Assembly: GCA_020796225.1 (NCBI GenBank)
Contig: CM036758.1
Coordinates: forward strand, 28,283,099 to 28,347,098
Direction: 5' to 3'
Origin: Arion vulgaris
Lineage: Eukaryota > Mollusca > Gastropoda > Stylommatophora > Arionidae
DNA length: 64,000 bases
A program made the position numbers and the translations under genes. Positions 23,090 through 33,574 of this stretch are shown here, piece after piece (the stretch's first letter is position 1; each line of letters opens with the position of its first letter). Below the pieces are notes generated by a model that did not search any database, was not told the origin of the DNA, and saw only the letters and a list, made by a program, of their open reading frames with translations.

Positions 23090-25757
23090 AAAGCTAGAGA
23101 TATATACAGACAATAGTTGTAAAGTTAGAGATATGTACAGACAATAGTTGTAAAGTTAGAGATGTGTACAGACAATAGTTGTAAAGTTAGATATGTACAG
23201 ACAATAGTTGTAAAGTTAGATATGTACAGACAATAGTTGTAAAGTTAGAGATATGTACAGACAATAGTTGTAAAGTTAGATATGTACAGACAATAGTTGT
23301 AAAGTTAGAGATATGTACAGACAATAGTTGTAAAGTTAGAGATATGTACAGACAATAGTTGTAAAGTTAGATATGTACAGACAATAGTTGTAAAGTTAGA
23401 TATGTACAGACAATAGTTGTAAAGTTAGAGATATGTACAGACAATAGTTGTAAAGTTAGATATGTACAGACAATAGTTGTAAAGTTAGAGATATGTACAG
23501 ACAATAGTTGTAAAGTTAGAGATATGGACAGACAATAGTTGTACAGTTAGAGATATGTACAGACAATAGTTGTAAAGTTAGAGATATGTACAGACAATAG
23601 TTGTAAGTTGAGATATGTACAGACAATAGTTGTACAGTTAGAGATATGTACAGACAATAGTTGTAAAGTTAGATATGTACAGACAATAGTTGTAAAGTTA
23701 GATATGTACAGACAATAGTTGTAAAGTTAGAGATATGTACAGACAATAGTTGTAAAGTTAGATATGTACAGACAATAGTTGTAAAGTTAGAGATATGTAC
23801 AGACAATAGTTGTAAAGTTAGAGATATGTACAGACAATAGTTGTAAAGTTAGAGATATGTACAGACAATAGTTGTAAAGTTAGATATGTACAGACAATAG
23901 TTGTGAAGTTAGATATGTACAGACAATAGTTGTAAAGTTAGATATGTACAGACAATAGTTGTACAGTTAGAGATATGTACAGACAATAGTTGTAAAGTTA
24001 GATATGTACAGACAATAGTTGTGAAGTTAGATATGTACAGACAATAGTTGTACAGTTAGAGATATGTACAGACAATAGTTGTAAAGTTAGAGATATGTAC
24101 AGACAATAGTTGTAAAGTTAGAGATATGTACAGACAATAGTTGTAAAGTTAGAGATATGCACATACAATAGTTGTAAAGTTAGATATGTACAGACAATAG
24201 TTGTAAAGTTAGAGATATGTACAGACAATAGTTGTAAAGTTAGAGATATGTACAGACAATAGTTGTAAAGTTAGATATGTACAGACAATAGTTGTGAAGT
24301 TAGATATGTACAGACAATAGTTGTAAAGTTAGATATGTACAGACAATAGTTGTACAGTTAGAGATATGTACAGACAATAGTTGTAAAGTTAGATATGTAC
24401 AGACAATAGTTGTGAAGTTAGATATGTACAGACAATAGTTGTACAGTTAGAGATATGTACAGACAATAGTTGTAAAGTTAGATATGTACAGACAATAGTT
24501 GTAAAGTTAGAGATATGTACAGACAATAGTTGTAAAGTTAGAGATATGTACAGACAATAGTTGTAAAGTTAGATATGTACAGACAATAGTTGTAAAGTTA
24601 GATATGTACAGACAATAGTTGTAAAGTTAGATATGTACAGACAATAGTTGTAAAGTTAGAGATATGTACAGACAATAGTTGTAAAGTTAGAGATATGTAC
24701 AGACAATAGTTGTAAAGTTAGATATGTACAGACAATAGTTGTAAATTTAGAGATATGTACAGACAATAGTTGTAAAGTTAGAGATATGTACAGACAATAG
24801 TTGTAAAGTTAGAGATATGTACAGACAATAGTTGTAAAGTTAGAGATATGAATAGACAATAGTTGTAAAGTTAGAGATATGTACAGACAATAGTTGTAAA
24901 GTTAGAGATATGTACAGACAATAGTTGTAAAGTTAGATATGTACAGACAATAGTTGTAAAGTTAGAGATATGTACAGACAATAGTTGTAAAGTTAGAGAT
25001 ATGTACAGACAATAGTTGTAAAGTTAGAGATATGTACAGACAATAGTTGTAAAGTTAGAGATATGTACAGACAATAGTTGTAAAGTTAGAGATATGTACA
25101 GACAATAGTTGTAAAGTTAGAGATATGTACAGACAATAGTTGTAAAGTTAGATATGTACAGACAATAGTTGTAAAGTTAGAGATATGTACAGACAATAGT
25201 TGTAAAGTTAGAGATATGTACAGACAATAGTTGTAAAGTTAGAGATATGTACAGACAATAGTTGTAAAGTTAGATATGTACAGACAATAGTTGTAAAGTT
25301 AGATATGTACAGACAATAGTTGTAAAGTTAGATATGTACAGACAATAGTTGTAAAGTTAGAGATATGTACAGACAATAGTTGTAAAGTTAGAGATATGTA
25401 CAGACAATAGTTGTAAAGTTAGATATGTACAGACAATAGTTGTAAAGTTAGAGATATGTACAGACAATAGTTGTAAAGTTAGATATGTACAGACAATAGT
25501 TGTAAAGTTAGATATGTACAGACAATAGTTGTAAAGTTAGATATGTACAGACAATAGTTGTAAAGTTAGAGATATGTACAGACAATAGTTGTAAAGTTAG
25601 AGATATGTACAGACAATAGTTGTAAAGTTAGAGATATGTACAGACAACAGTTGTAAAGTTAGAGATATGTACAGACAATAGTTGTAAAGTTAGAGATATG
25701 TACAGACAATAGTTGTAAAGTTAGATATGTACAGACAATAGTTGTAAAGTTAGAGAT
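23090..25757. repeat. Tandem array with two unit lengths (31 and 29 bp), about 88 copies
   Basis: The unit core is 'gtacagacaatagttgtaaa' followed by 'gttagagatat' (31 bp) or 'gttagatat' (29 bp). The two length classes are interspersed in irregular short runs through the whole array. A secondary variant, 'tgtacagtta' or 'tgtgaagtta' for 'tgtaaagtta', is confined to about 23540-24480. LINE 3'-end sequence of the same lineage flanks the array on both sides. Confidence 0.95.
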
Positions 25758-27235
25758 TTCAACACTTTTCCTCTCACTTTAATGCCTGCTTTGATATTCT
25801 TTGATCATTTCTTCTCAAGGTATGCCAAACATATCTCCATCTTCTCATTCATGCAACAGATGTTACTAGTGGTTGACCAGACATTTCTCTGATTTCATCA
25901 CTTCTCCTGAATTCGTCACATTTTATGCTTATTATTTTTCTCAATTTGTTTTTAAATGCATGTAACTTACTTTCTATATCTTAAGTATATTTCCCAACTC
26001 TGCTGGCATATGTTAGGATTGATACAACATTGGAATTAACAATTCGTAATTTAATTTTAATACTATATAACTTGCAGTTCCATATTTTATTTAGACTTGT
26101 AAAAGCTGATGTTGCTTTACCAACTCAGAGAATAATTTCTTTTTTAACATTTCCTGTGCAATCAAAATTGCTACCTAAATAGGTGAACTGCTCTGTTATT
26201 TTTATCATTTTAGATTCCAGGGTAATATCTGCATTACTTGCCATTGGCGTCTTCAAAATATGTGTCTTTTCATAGCTTATCTGCAGTCCAACTTTTGATG
26301 CTGTAGATAAGTTGTCTGTTTTTCTTTGCATATCTTGGTTGTCTCTGCTTAACAATGCAATATCATCTGCAAAATCCAAATCTTTCAGTTGACTATTGTC
26401 TACCCAATCGATATTGTCTGCCCTTGCAACATTTTCTCATCACCCAGTCAATGGCCACTCCAAACAATAGTGGAGATAGAATAAGAGATTTGCTTTACTC
26501 CTGTTTCAACCATAAACCAGTCGCTTTGACCATCATAAGTGCGGACTGAACCAGAGCCAACTATAAACCAGTCGCTTTGACCATCATAAGTGCGGACTGA
26601 ACCAGAGCCAACTATAAACCAGTCGCTTTGACCATCATAAGTGCGGACTGAACACTGGGAACCATCATAGAGATTTTTGATAATGTTTATTATTTTATTT
26701 GCTGTACCATATCATCTCAGAATATTAAACAGGGAGATTCTGTGTAGACTATCAAAGACATTTTTAAAATCGATGAAATTTAATATAAGTGGTTGTTGCT
26801 TCTCAATATGTTTCTCCAAAATTAGTCGTAAGGTAATTATTTGGTCTAAGCAGCTTCTCCCAGGTCTAAAACCAGCTTGTTCTTCTCTCAGGGTTGTGTC
26901 CACTGCTCCTTTGATTCTATTAAAATGATTTTGCAGAAAGTCTTGGTCATTACTGATTATAGGGTGATCCCTTTCCAGTTGTTGCAATCTTTGAGATCAC
27001 CTTTTAATTTTAACGATTATTCCCTTTTTCCATTGTTCTTGAACAGATTTTTATTCCCATACTTTATTAAATAGTCCTTTCACCTGGCGTATTGCTGTAT
27101 CATCTGCCGCTTTGAGCATTTCTGAAGTAATGTTGCCAACACACGCTGCCTTATTGTTTATCAAGGAATGGATTGACTCCTTGACCTCAGTGACATTTAT
27201 TAATTCTTCATTAATTGTTAGAGAGTTGTTTCTTG
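25758..27235 (-). mobile_element. LINE ORF2 fragment, lineage 1: reverse transcriptase and C-terminal region
   Basis: This is the longest LINE piece here. On the minus strand, from high to low coordinate, it reads LINNKAACVGNITSEMLKAA then QWKKGI (before RT), REEQAGFRPGRSCLDQIITL and LNFIDFKNVFDSLHR (RT fingers/palm), DWFMVETGVKQ, LDFADDIALLSRDN (the (F/Y)ADD catalytic box), FTYLGSNFDCTGNVKKEI, and a C-terminal stretch shared with 22735 and 44700. The frame is broken at several places, including stops after the ADD block, so it is inactive. RT copies LINE RNA at a nicked target. The clade is uncertain; the FRPGRSC.DQI motif is common in RTE/Jockey-like mollusc elements. Confidence 0.85.
26511..26652 (-). 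repeat. In-frame triplication of 51 bp inside the LINE RT
   Basis: A 51-bp segment containing 'accagtcgctttgaccatca' is present three times (starts about 26511, 26562 and 26613). On the minus strand it encodes VRTYDGQSDWF followed by a few residues, which lies just before the ETGVKQG-type RT motif. Seventeen codons are repeated without a frameshift. Confidence 0.85.
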
Positions 27236-27390
27236 CCTATTCATCAAACAAAAATAAGAATTACAAATATTATAATAGTAACTTGGGAAGTGAAAATGGC
27301 ATGTATTGATGTTAGTGACAGTAAGATTATGTGTCAATAATCTACGTCTTGTCATCAAACATGATATTGACAACTTTAAGCACGTTCTCT

Positions 27391-27608
27391 AACTCAGTTG
27401 TTCTCAAATTTTGTTAAGGTGGTATCACACTTCAAATCCTACAAAAAATCGCAGGCGCACTATATACAAAAACTTAATAAATAAGATGGAAAATGATACG
27501 TAAATTTATTGATCATTTAATTTCTGCCTATGAGAAGCATGAGGCTGATGTGTCTTTGCGATGTTTTTCCCTGGTTCCCGCTGGCACCGCGTTGCCGACC
27601 CCTGATCT
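27391..27608. mobile_element. Possible hAT-type non-autonomous element remnant
   Basis: The left end 'cagttgttctcaaattttg', followed by a 'cgcaggcgcac' block, and the right end 'ccgcgttgccgacccctg' (reverse complement starting CAGGGG) resemble the CAG-starting termini of hAT MITEs. No matching 8-bp target duplication was found and the two termini are only weakly alike, so this is tentative. A 71-codon open frame across it is not convincing. Confidence 0.3.
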
Positions 27609-28084
27609 GAGATTACCTAGGGCGTATCTAGGAATGCCACCGAGCACACAGGTGAGCCTGTGCATATCCTTTGACAACTACTGCTCTAACTATACAAAAG
27701 TAACATAACTCTAGCATTCTTGTTTTTGCAAAAGTATTTTATGCTTATCTCCCTGTCCTTTTTTTTTTCAAACAGTATTTAAATGTAGCCTCTATTCAGC
27801 GTAGCTACAGATTCATTTTTTCAGTTGTTCACTCTCTCATAGCATTTCCATCTCTCGATATTTGAGATTTATTTACAGAATTTTCCTTCCTTGGGACAGG
27901 AATTGTTAGTAGCGGCTATTGCTTTCGTGATATTCCCGTCATTGTAACTTCAAAAGACAAATTCTGCTGAAAATATCTACTCGAGTTCCACTTAGTCTTG
28001 TCCAGTAAGGCATAGCCGACCAAGCACAGTTTAATTCATACCCGTTCAGTTCCATCAAGTTCCGCTCAGTTCTATTTCTTCTTT
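27609..28084. other. Unassigned sequence
   Basis: About 475 bases of AT-rich sequence. It includes 'cacacaggtgagcc', a possible splice donor at 27651, but no supportable exon. Confidence 0.4.
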
Positions 28085-28585
28085 TGTCGTCACACTGTTA
28101 CTGGCAATACTGGCGTTGTCGTGATTTTTTGTTTTTGAATAGCCTGCTTCAGTGGCTCATGTGATATATTTTTTGCTATTTGACACTATTCTGATATGCC
28201 ATATATTCATTTTTTTCTTGGTCTTCCTCTCGCCTTCTTTCCTCATGTGCTGTTATAGAAGATTGTTTACAGTGGAGTTTTGTTGCATTCTTAAAATGTG
28301 GCCTGGGCCCTTTCATTCTTTGCATCTAGATGTAATTCAAGCAAGTTTCTGTCCCAACTTTTCTCTTTTTGCTGTTGTTTGTGACTTGTCACTTCTTGTG
28401 TTGTTGGTAACGTTTTCGAAGACGCCCCGTTTCACAAGTAGTTATTTTTTTGTGATTTAGTTTTGTTTGTCCATGTTTGGCCCTGGTAGCACAACGTAGG
28501 CATGAAAATGATTTTGATCATCTGTTGCTTATCTGTGAATGAGATGTTTGGGTGTCTAAATAACGGGGCTAGTTGATAGATAGCT
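28085..28585 (-). mobile_element. LINE 3' end, lineage 2, most diverged copy
   Basis: Collinear with 41757-42260 and 47376-47870 over about 500 bases, from 'cttttgtcgtcacactgtta' at the element's 3' end to 'acggggctagttgatag'. In the other copies this encodes the ORF2 C-terminal region. Here frameshifts and substitutions leave no usable frame. Confidence 0.75.
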
Positions 28586-28599
28586 GTCAGTTCTACTCA

Positions 28600-28695
28600 G
28601 ATTCATTAAGTCACACCCAGACACATTAAGTCACATCCAGACACATTAAGTCACATCCAGACACATTAAGTCACACCCAGACTCATTATGTCCCC
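28600..28695. repeat. Tandem array, 20-bp unit, about 4.5 copies
   Basis: The unit is 'acacattaagtcacatccag', with acaccc/acatcc and cactc/cacac variants. Confidence 0.9.
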
Positions 28696-29334
28696 CTCAG
28701 TTCCGTTTATTTCTCTTCTGTTTCAATCAGACCAGTTCAGTCTCACGGGTAATGTACTTCCCCGTTTAGCATAGCTTATTACATCTTAATCTAGTTCAGC
28801 CTTGCTTATTCCAATCTCAGTTCAGCCCTGCTTCGTCCCATATGTTTGGTTTAGTCCTACACCATCCCATCTCATTCTAATTCAGACCTGCTCCACGTCC
28901 AGTATAATTCAGTACTGCTTCGTCACATCTCAGTCTAGTTCAGTCCTGTTTCGTCCCATCTGTCTGATTCAATCCTGCACCGTCCCATCTCATTCTAATT
29001 CGTCGCTCACTCGCTCAGCTCCGAACCTTCGTTATACTATTTTTCCAAATCGCCTACACCAGAGCACGTTCTCCGTGATAGTTGAGAATATATTTCTGTA
29101 ACGAATCGAGTTAAGCAATCAATTACAGCTGGGTCGATTCAAGCGCAGATCTTGCCCGCTCAAGATCAGAATAAATCAGGGTTTTGAATGCAGCAATCTA
29201 ACAGACGAGATAAATTAACAGGATTTATCAAAACCAATTATATTAATTGGTCGGTATCTAAGGGTAGTAATTAATATACTTAGTGTACATAACTCTGTAC
29301 CATATTTATAATGTGTTCTGATCTTCTATTACAG
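28696..29334. other. Degenerate pyrimidine-rich repeats, no gene
   Basis: Between 28780 and 29010 the motif 'ttcagtcctg(c/t)ttcgtcccatct' recurs five or six times at irregular spacing, an old decayed tandem array. The rest is unique. Confidence 0.5.
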
Positions 29335-29435
29335 GTTACTGGCCTTGTGTTTGGAGATTTATTACATGTCCCAGTCGGACTAGTTCCTCAACTCGATGCA
29401 GGACTGTCGTTTGGATACAGTTCACTGACATATCT
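29335..29435 (+). CDS. Candidate internal exon, product not recognised
   Basis: A 101-base block is bounded by a strong acceptor ('ttctattacag' immediately before) and a strong donor ('gtaagt' immediately after), and its GC is higher than its neighbours. Two frames are open across it. Phase 0 reads VTGLVFGDLLHVPVG and so on, ending GLSFGYSSLTY; it would end in phase 2, or stop two codons later if unspliced. The +2 frame reads YWPCVWRFITCPS and so on and would end in phase 0, the phase of the exon at 53696. Neither resembles a family I can name. It could belong to the PH-domain gene downstream (24 kb away), to another gene, or to chance. The 33-bp arrays begin about 215 bases later. Confidence 0.35.
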
Positions 29436-29649
29436 GTAAGTTCAGAAGGTTAACATCGTCTCTACATCTCTGTGTGAAGTGACCAGTGTATCTTTGCCTA
29501 GCAGACGTCAGATAGTAATTTAGTGATGCATAGAGACACAATTTCAGATCATTAATAACATTCATTTTTACTTTATATGGAAAGCCTATATAAGTGATTA
29601 GATCTTTTCTCTTGGCAAGGTGCAAGTGGATGCAAGATTGCTTACTGGT

Positions 29650-29905
29650 TAATTCTACATGACAACAGAATTTCGCCGTCACTAATACAAAGTGACAACA
29701 GGATTGTGCCGTTACTAATACAAAGTGACAACAGGATTGTGCAGTGACTAATACAAAGTGACAACAGGATTGTGCAGTGACTAATACAAAGTGACAACAG
29801 GATTGTGCAGTGACTAATACAAAGTGACAACAGGATTGTGCAGTGACTAATACAAAGTGACAACAGGATTGCGCCGTGACTAATACAAAGTGAGAACAAG
29901 ATTTT
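29650..29905. repeat. Tandem array, 33-bp unit, about 8 copies
   Basis: The core is 'aagtgacaacaggattgtgc' followed by 'agtgactaataca'. The minus-strand frame reads an 11-residue repeat (LSLCISHCTIL) only because 33 is a multiple of 3. Confidence 0.95.
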
Positions 29906-30054
29906 TATAGCTCCAAGTTCAAAGCTGAAAAAATGGATGTAGTAGTTACAAGTTTGTAAGTCAAAACTGATTTGTGCAGTGGTTGATTTTATGTGAAAAA
30001 AAGGATTAAATCGCGACTATTTTTAATGTGAAAGGTGGATTCTGTTGGGACAAG
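29906..30054. repeat. Decayed 33-bp repeats linking two related arrays
   Basis: Pieces such as 'actgatttgtgcagtggttg' and 'aaaaggattaaatcgcgact', spaced about 33 bases apart, resemble both neighbouring units. The interval is best read as degraded units, not independent sequence. Confidence 0.55.
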
Positions 30055-30312
30055 TTTTAATTGGAAACGGGATTGTGCAGTAATTATTTCCAAGTGAAGA
30101 TAGGATTGTACAGTAATTATTTCCAAGTGAAGATAGGATTGTACAGTAATTATTTCCAAGTGAAGATAGGATTGTACAGTAATTATTTCCAAGTGAAGAT
30201 AGGATTGTACAGTAATTATTTCCAATTGAAGACAGGATTGTGCAGTAATTATTTACAATTGAAGACAAGATTGTGCAGTAATTATTTCCAAGTGAAGATA
30301 GGATTGTTTGTT
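30055..30312. repeat. Tandem array, 33-bp unit, about 8 copies, related to the previous array
   Basis: The core is 'aagtgaagataggattgtac' followed by 'agtaattatttcc'. Aligned with the 29650 unit it agrees at about 24 of 33 positions (AAGTGA, AGGATTGT, CAGT shared in register), so the two arrays derive from one ancestral unit. Confidence 0.9.
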
Positions 30313-30432
30313 GATCTAAAATGGAGGATATCAGTCCAACTGTAGTATTGCTCTGGCGTCTAATTAACTTTTTAGAAACTGATGAAGCTGAATGGGACAA
30401 TAGAAGAAAGATTATAAAGGTGAGGCATGTTA

Positions 30433-31030
30433 CTGATTCTTACACGAGCTTGTCTTGTTATAAAAGTCTCATACTAACAGTTTCAATGTAACATTAGCTT
30501 GTATTGTTATACAAGTCTCATACTAACAGTTTCAATGTAACATTAGCTTGTATTGTTATACAAGTCTCATACTAACAGTTTCAATGTAACATTAACTTGT
30601 CTTGTTATACAAGTCTCATACTAACAGTTTCAATGTAACATTAGATTATCTTGTTATACAAGTCTCACACTAACAGTTTCAATGTAACATTAGCTTGTCT
30701 TGTTATATAAGTCTCACACTAACAGTTTCAATGTAACATTAGCTTGTATTGTTATATAAGTCTCACACTAACAGTTTCAATGTAACATTAACTTGTCTTG
30801 TTATACAAGTCTCATACTAACAGTTTCAATGTAACATTAGATTATCTTGTTATACAAGTCTCACACTAACAGTTTCAATGTAACATTAGCTTGTCTTGTT
30901 ATATAAGTCTCACACTAACAGTTTCAATGTAACATTAGCTTGTATCGTTATATAAGTCTCACACTAACAGTTTCAATGTAACATTAGCTTGTCTTGTTAT
31001 ACAAGTCTCACACTAACAGTTTCAATGTAA
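30433..31030. repeat. Tandem array, 49-bp unit, 12 copies, with a 196-bp four-unit period
   Basis: The core is 'actaacagtttcaatgtaac' followed by a variable 'attagcttgtattgttatacaagtct'-like block. The ordered variants aacttgtct, agattatct, gcttgtct(ataa), gcttgtat(ataa) occur twice; the first of them is at 30591 and 30787, exactly 196 bp apart. Confidence 0.95.
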
Positions 31031-31094
31031 TGATCACAAAAATATATTCTTATCAATATAAGTTGATTACATAACTCCCACATGACACTGACTA

Positions 31095-31330
31095 ATGTCA
31101 ATCTTCTATCAACTACTGACAGCTTCATTCTATCAATTACTAACAGCTTCATTCAATCAATTACTGACAGCTTCATTCTATCAACTACTAACAGCTTCAT
31201 TCTATCAACTACTAACAGCTTTATTCTATCAACTACTAACAGATTTATTCAATCAACTACTAACAGCTTCATTCTATCAACTACTAACATCTTCATTCAA
31301 TCAACTACTGAAAACTTCATTCAATACTAA
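31095..31330. repeat. Tandem array, 24-bp unit, about 10 copies
   Basis: The core is 'aacagcttcattctatcaac' followed by 'tact'; ttctat/ttcaat variants alternate. Open frames of 82-88 codons are by-products of the 24-bp period. Confidence 0.95.
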
Positions 31331-31377
31331 TCGTTTTGTTTCTAGCATCCTTGTTTTCTAATATTCTCATTCCTAGA

Positions 31378-33040
31378 CATCATCTCATGTCTACTTGTCA
31401 TCTCATGTCTACTTGTCATCTCATGTCTACTTGTCATCTCATGTCTGCTTGTCATCTCATGTCTACTTGTCATCTCATGTCTGCTTGTCATCTCATGTCT
31501 ACTTGTCATCTCATGTCTACTTGTCATCTCATGTCTGCTTGTCATCTCATGTCTACTTGTCATCTCATGTCTACTTGTCATCTCATGTCTACTTGTCATC
31601 TCATGTCTCTTGTCATCTCATGTCTACTTGTCATCTCATGTCTACTTGTCATCTCATGTCTGCTTGTCATCTCATGTCTACTTGTCATCTCATGTCTGCT
31701 TGTCATCTCATGTCTACTTGTCATCTCATGTCTGCTTGTCATCTCATGTCTCTGTCATCTCATGTCTGCTTGTCATCTCATGTCTGCTTGTCATCTCATG
31801 TCTGCTTGTCATCTCATGTCTACTTGTCATCTCATGTCTACTTGTCATCTCATGTCTACTTGTCATCTCATGTCTCTTGTCATCTCATGTCTACTTGTCA
31901 TCTCATGTCTACTTGTCATCTCATGTCTGCTTGTCATCTCATGTCTACTTGTCATCTCATGTCTGCTTGTCATCTCATGTCTACTTGTCATCTCATGTCT
32001 GCTTGTCATCTCATGTCTACTTGTCATCTCATGTCTGCTTGTCATCTCATGTCTGCTTGTCATCTCATGTCTGCTTGTCATCTCATGTCTGCTTGTCATC
32101 TCATGTCTACTTGTCATCTCATGTCTGCTTGTCATCTCATGTCTACTTGTCATCTCATGTCTACTTGTCATCTCATGTCTACTTGTCATCTCATGTCTAC
32201 TTGTCATCTCATGTCTACTTGTCATCTCATGTCTGCTTGTCATCTCATGTCTGCTTGTCATCTCATGTCTACTTGTCATCTCATGTCTACTTGTCATCTC
32301 ATGTCTACTTGTCATCTCATGTCTGCTTGTCATCTCATGTCTACTTGTCATCTCATGTCTACTTGTCATCTCATGTCTACTTGTCATCTCATGTCTACTT
32401 GTCATCTAATGTCTACTTGTCATCTCATGTCTACTTGTCATCTCATGTCTGCTTGTCATCTCATGTCTACTTGTCATCTCATGTCTGCTTGTCATCTCAT
32501 GTCTGCTTGTCATCTCATGTCTACTTGTCATCTCATGTCTACTTGTCATCTCATGTCTACTTGTCATCTCATGTCTACTTGTCATCTCATGTCTGCTTGT
32601 CATCTCATGTCTACTTGTCATCTCATGTCTACTTGTCATCTCATGTCTGCTTGTCATCTCATGTCTACTTGTCATCTCATGTCTGCTTGTCATCTCATGT
32701 CTACTTGTCATCTCATGTCTACTTGTCATCTCATGTCTGCTTGTCATCTCATGTCTACTTGTCATCTCATGTCTACTTGTCATCTCATGTCTACTTGTCA
32801 TCTCATGTCTGCTTGTCATCTCATGTCTACTTGTCATCTCATGTCTACTTGTCATCTCATGTCTACTTGTCATCTCATGTCTGCTTGTCATCTCATGTCT
32901 ACTTGTCATCTCATGTCTACTTGTCATCTCATGTCTACTTGTCATCTCATGTCTACTTGTCATCTCATGTCTACTTGTCATCTCATGTCTACTTGTCATC
33001 TCATGTCTACTTGTCATCTCATGTCTACTTGTCATCTCAT
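31378..33040. repeat. Tandem array, 18-bp unit, about 92 copies
   Basis: The unit is 'ttgtcatctcatgtctac', with 'tctgc' the main variant. Three units (near 31608, 31750 and 31873) have lost 1-3 bases. The array is strongly strand-asymmetric (C+T rich on +). All three + frames and one - frame stay open for hundreds of codons, which shows that openness here carries no coding information. Confidence 0.98.
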
Positions 33041-33574
33041 TGAGCACTTTTTCTTCTGTTACTCTTCCATACTTTCAATGACTTAGCACTATTTATGTCT
33101 CTTTTCTCCCAAATCTTCCATTTCGATCATTCCTATTTCTACTATATCTCCTATATTCTTCAATTAAATTGTATTGATCTATTTACTTGCCTATTTTCCC
33201 TGTCTTTAAATTACATTAACTCCTTGTAAGAACTAACATTCTACATCCACGCTCTATCTGAGTTCTCATTACATACTTGGTCATCTTTCTGACAGTGGAC
33301 CAGCTATCTTCTCTCGGTTGCAGAGGATTACACTAATGTATTGCCGCACTAGATATTTCTTTGGAGTGTACCTCAGTTTTTTATCTCCATGGTATCTCGA
33401 CAGTAATTCTCACTCCTGATACTGTCAAGTGTTGTATATAATTCTGCATGTTTGTTAAATGAAGTAATAGAACATATTACACACTTTTGTTTACATACAT
33501 AGTTGTATAAGTATCAACAAATCAGATGTTGAAATAATATACAACCTGACATTCATGAGAAACAGCTGATCTGC
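33041..33574. other. Unassigned sequence
   Basis: About 530 bases of AT-rich unique sequence between two arrays. No gene was recognised. Confidence 0.5.

Noticed and set aside
23090..25757. CRISPR array (about 30-bp period)
   Set aside because: Head-to-tail units without variable spacers; ordinary minisatellite.
27493..27650. Exon ending at donor 'gtgagc'
   Set aside because: The sequence looks like a transposon end ('gttgccgacccctg'), there is no good acceptor, and no family is recognisable.
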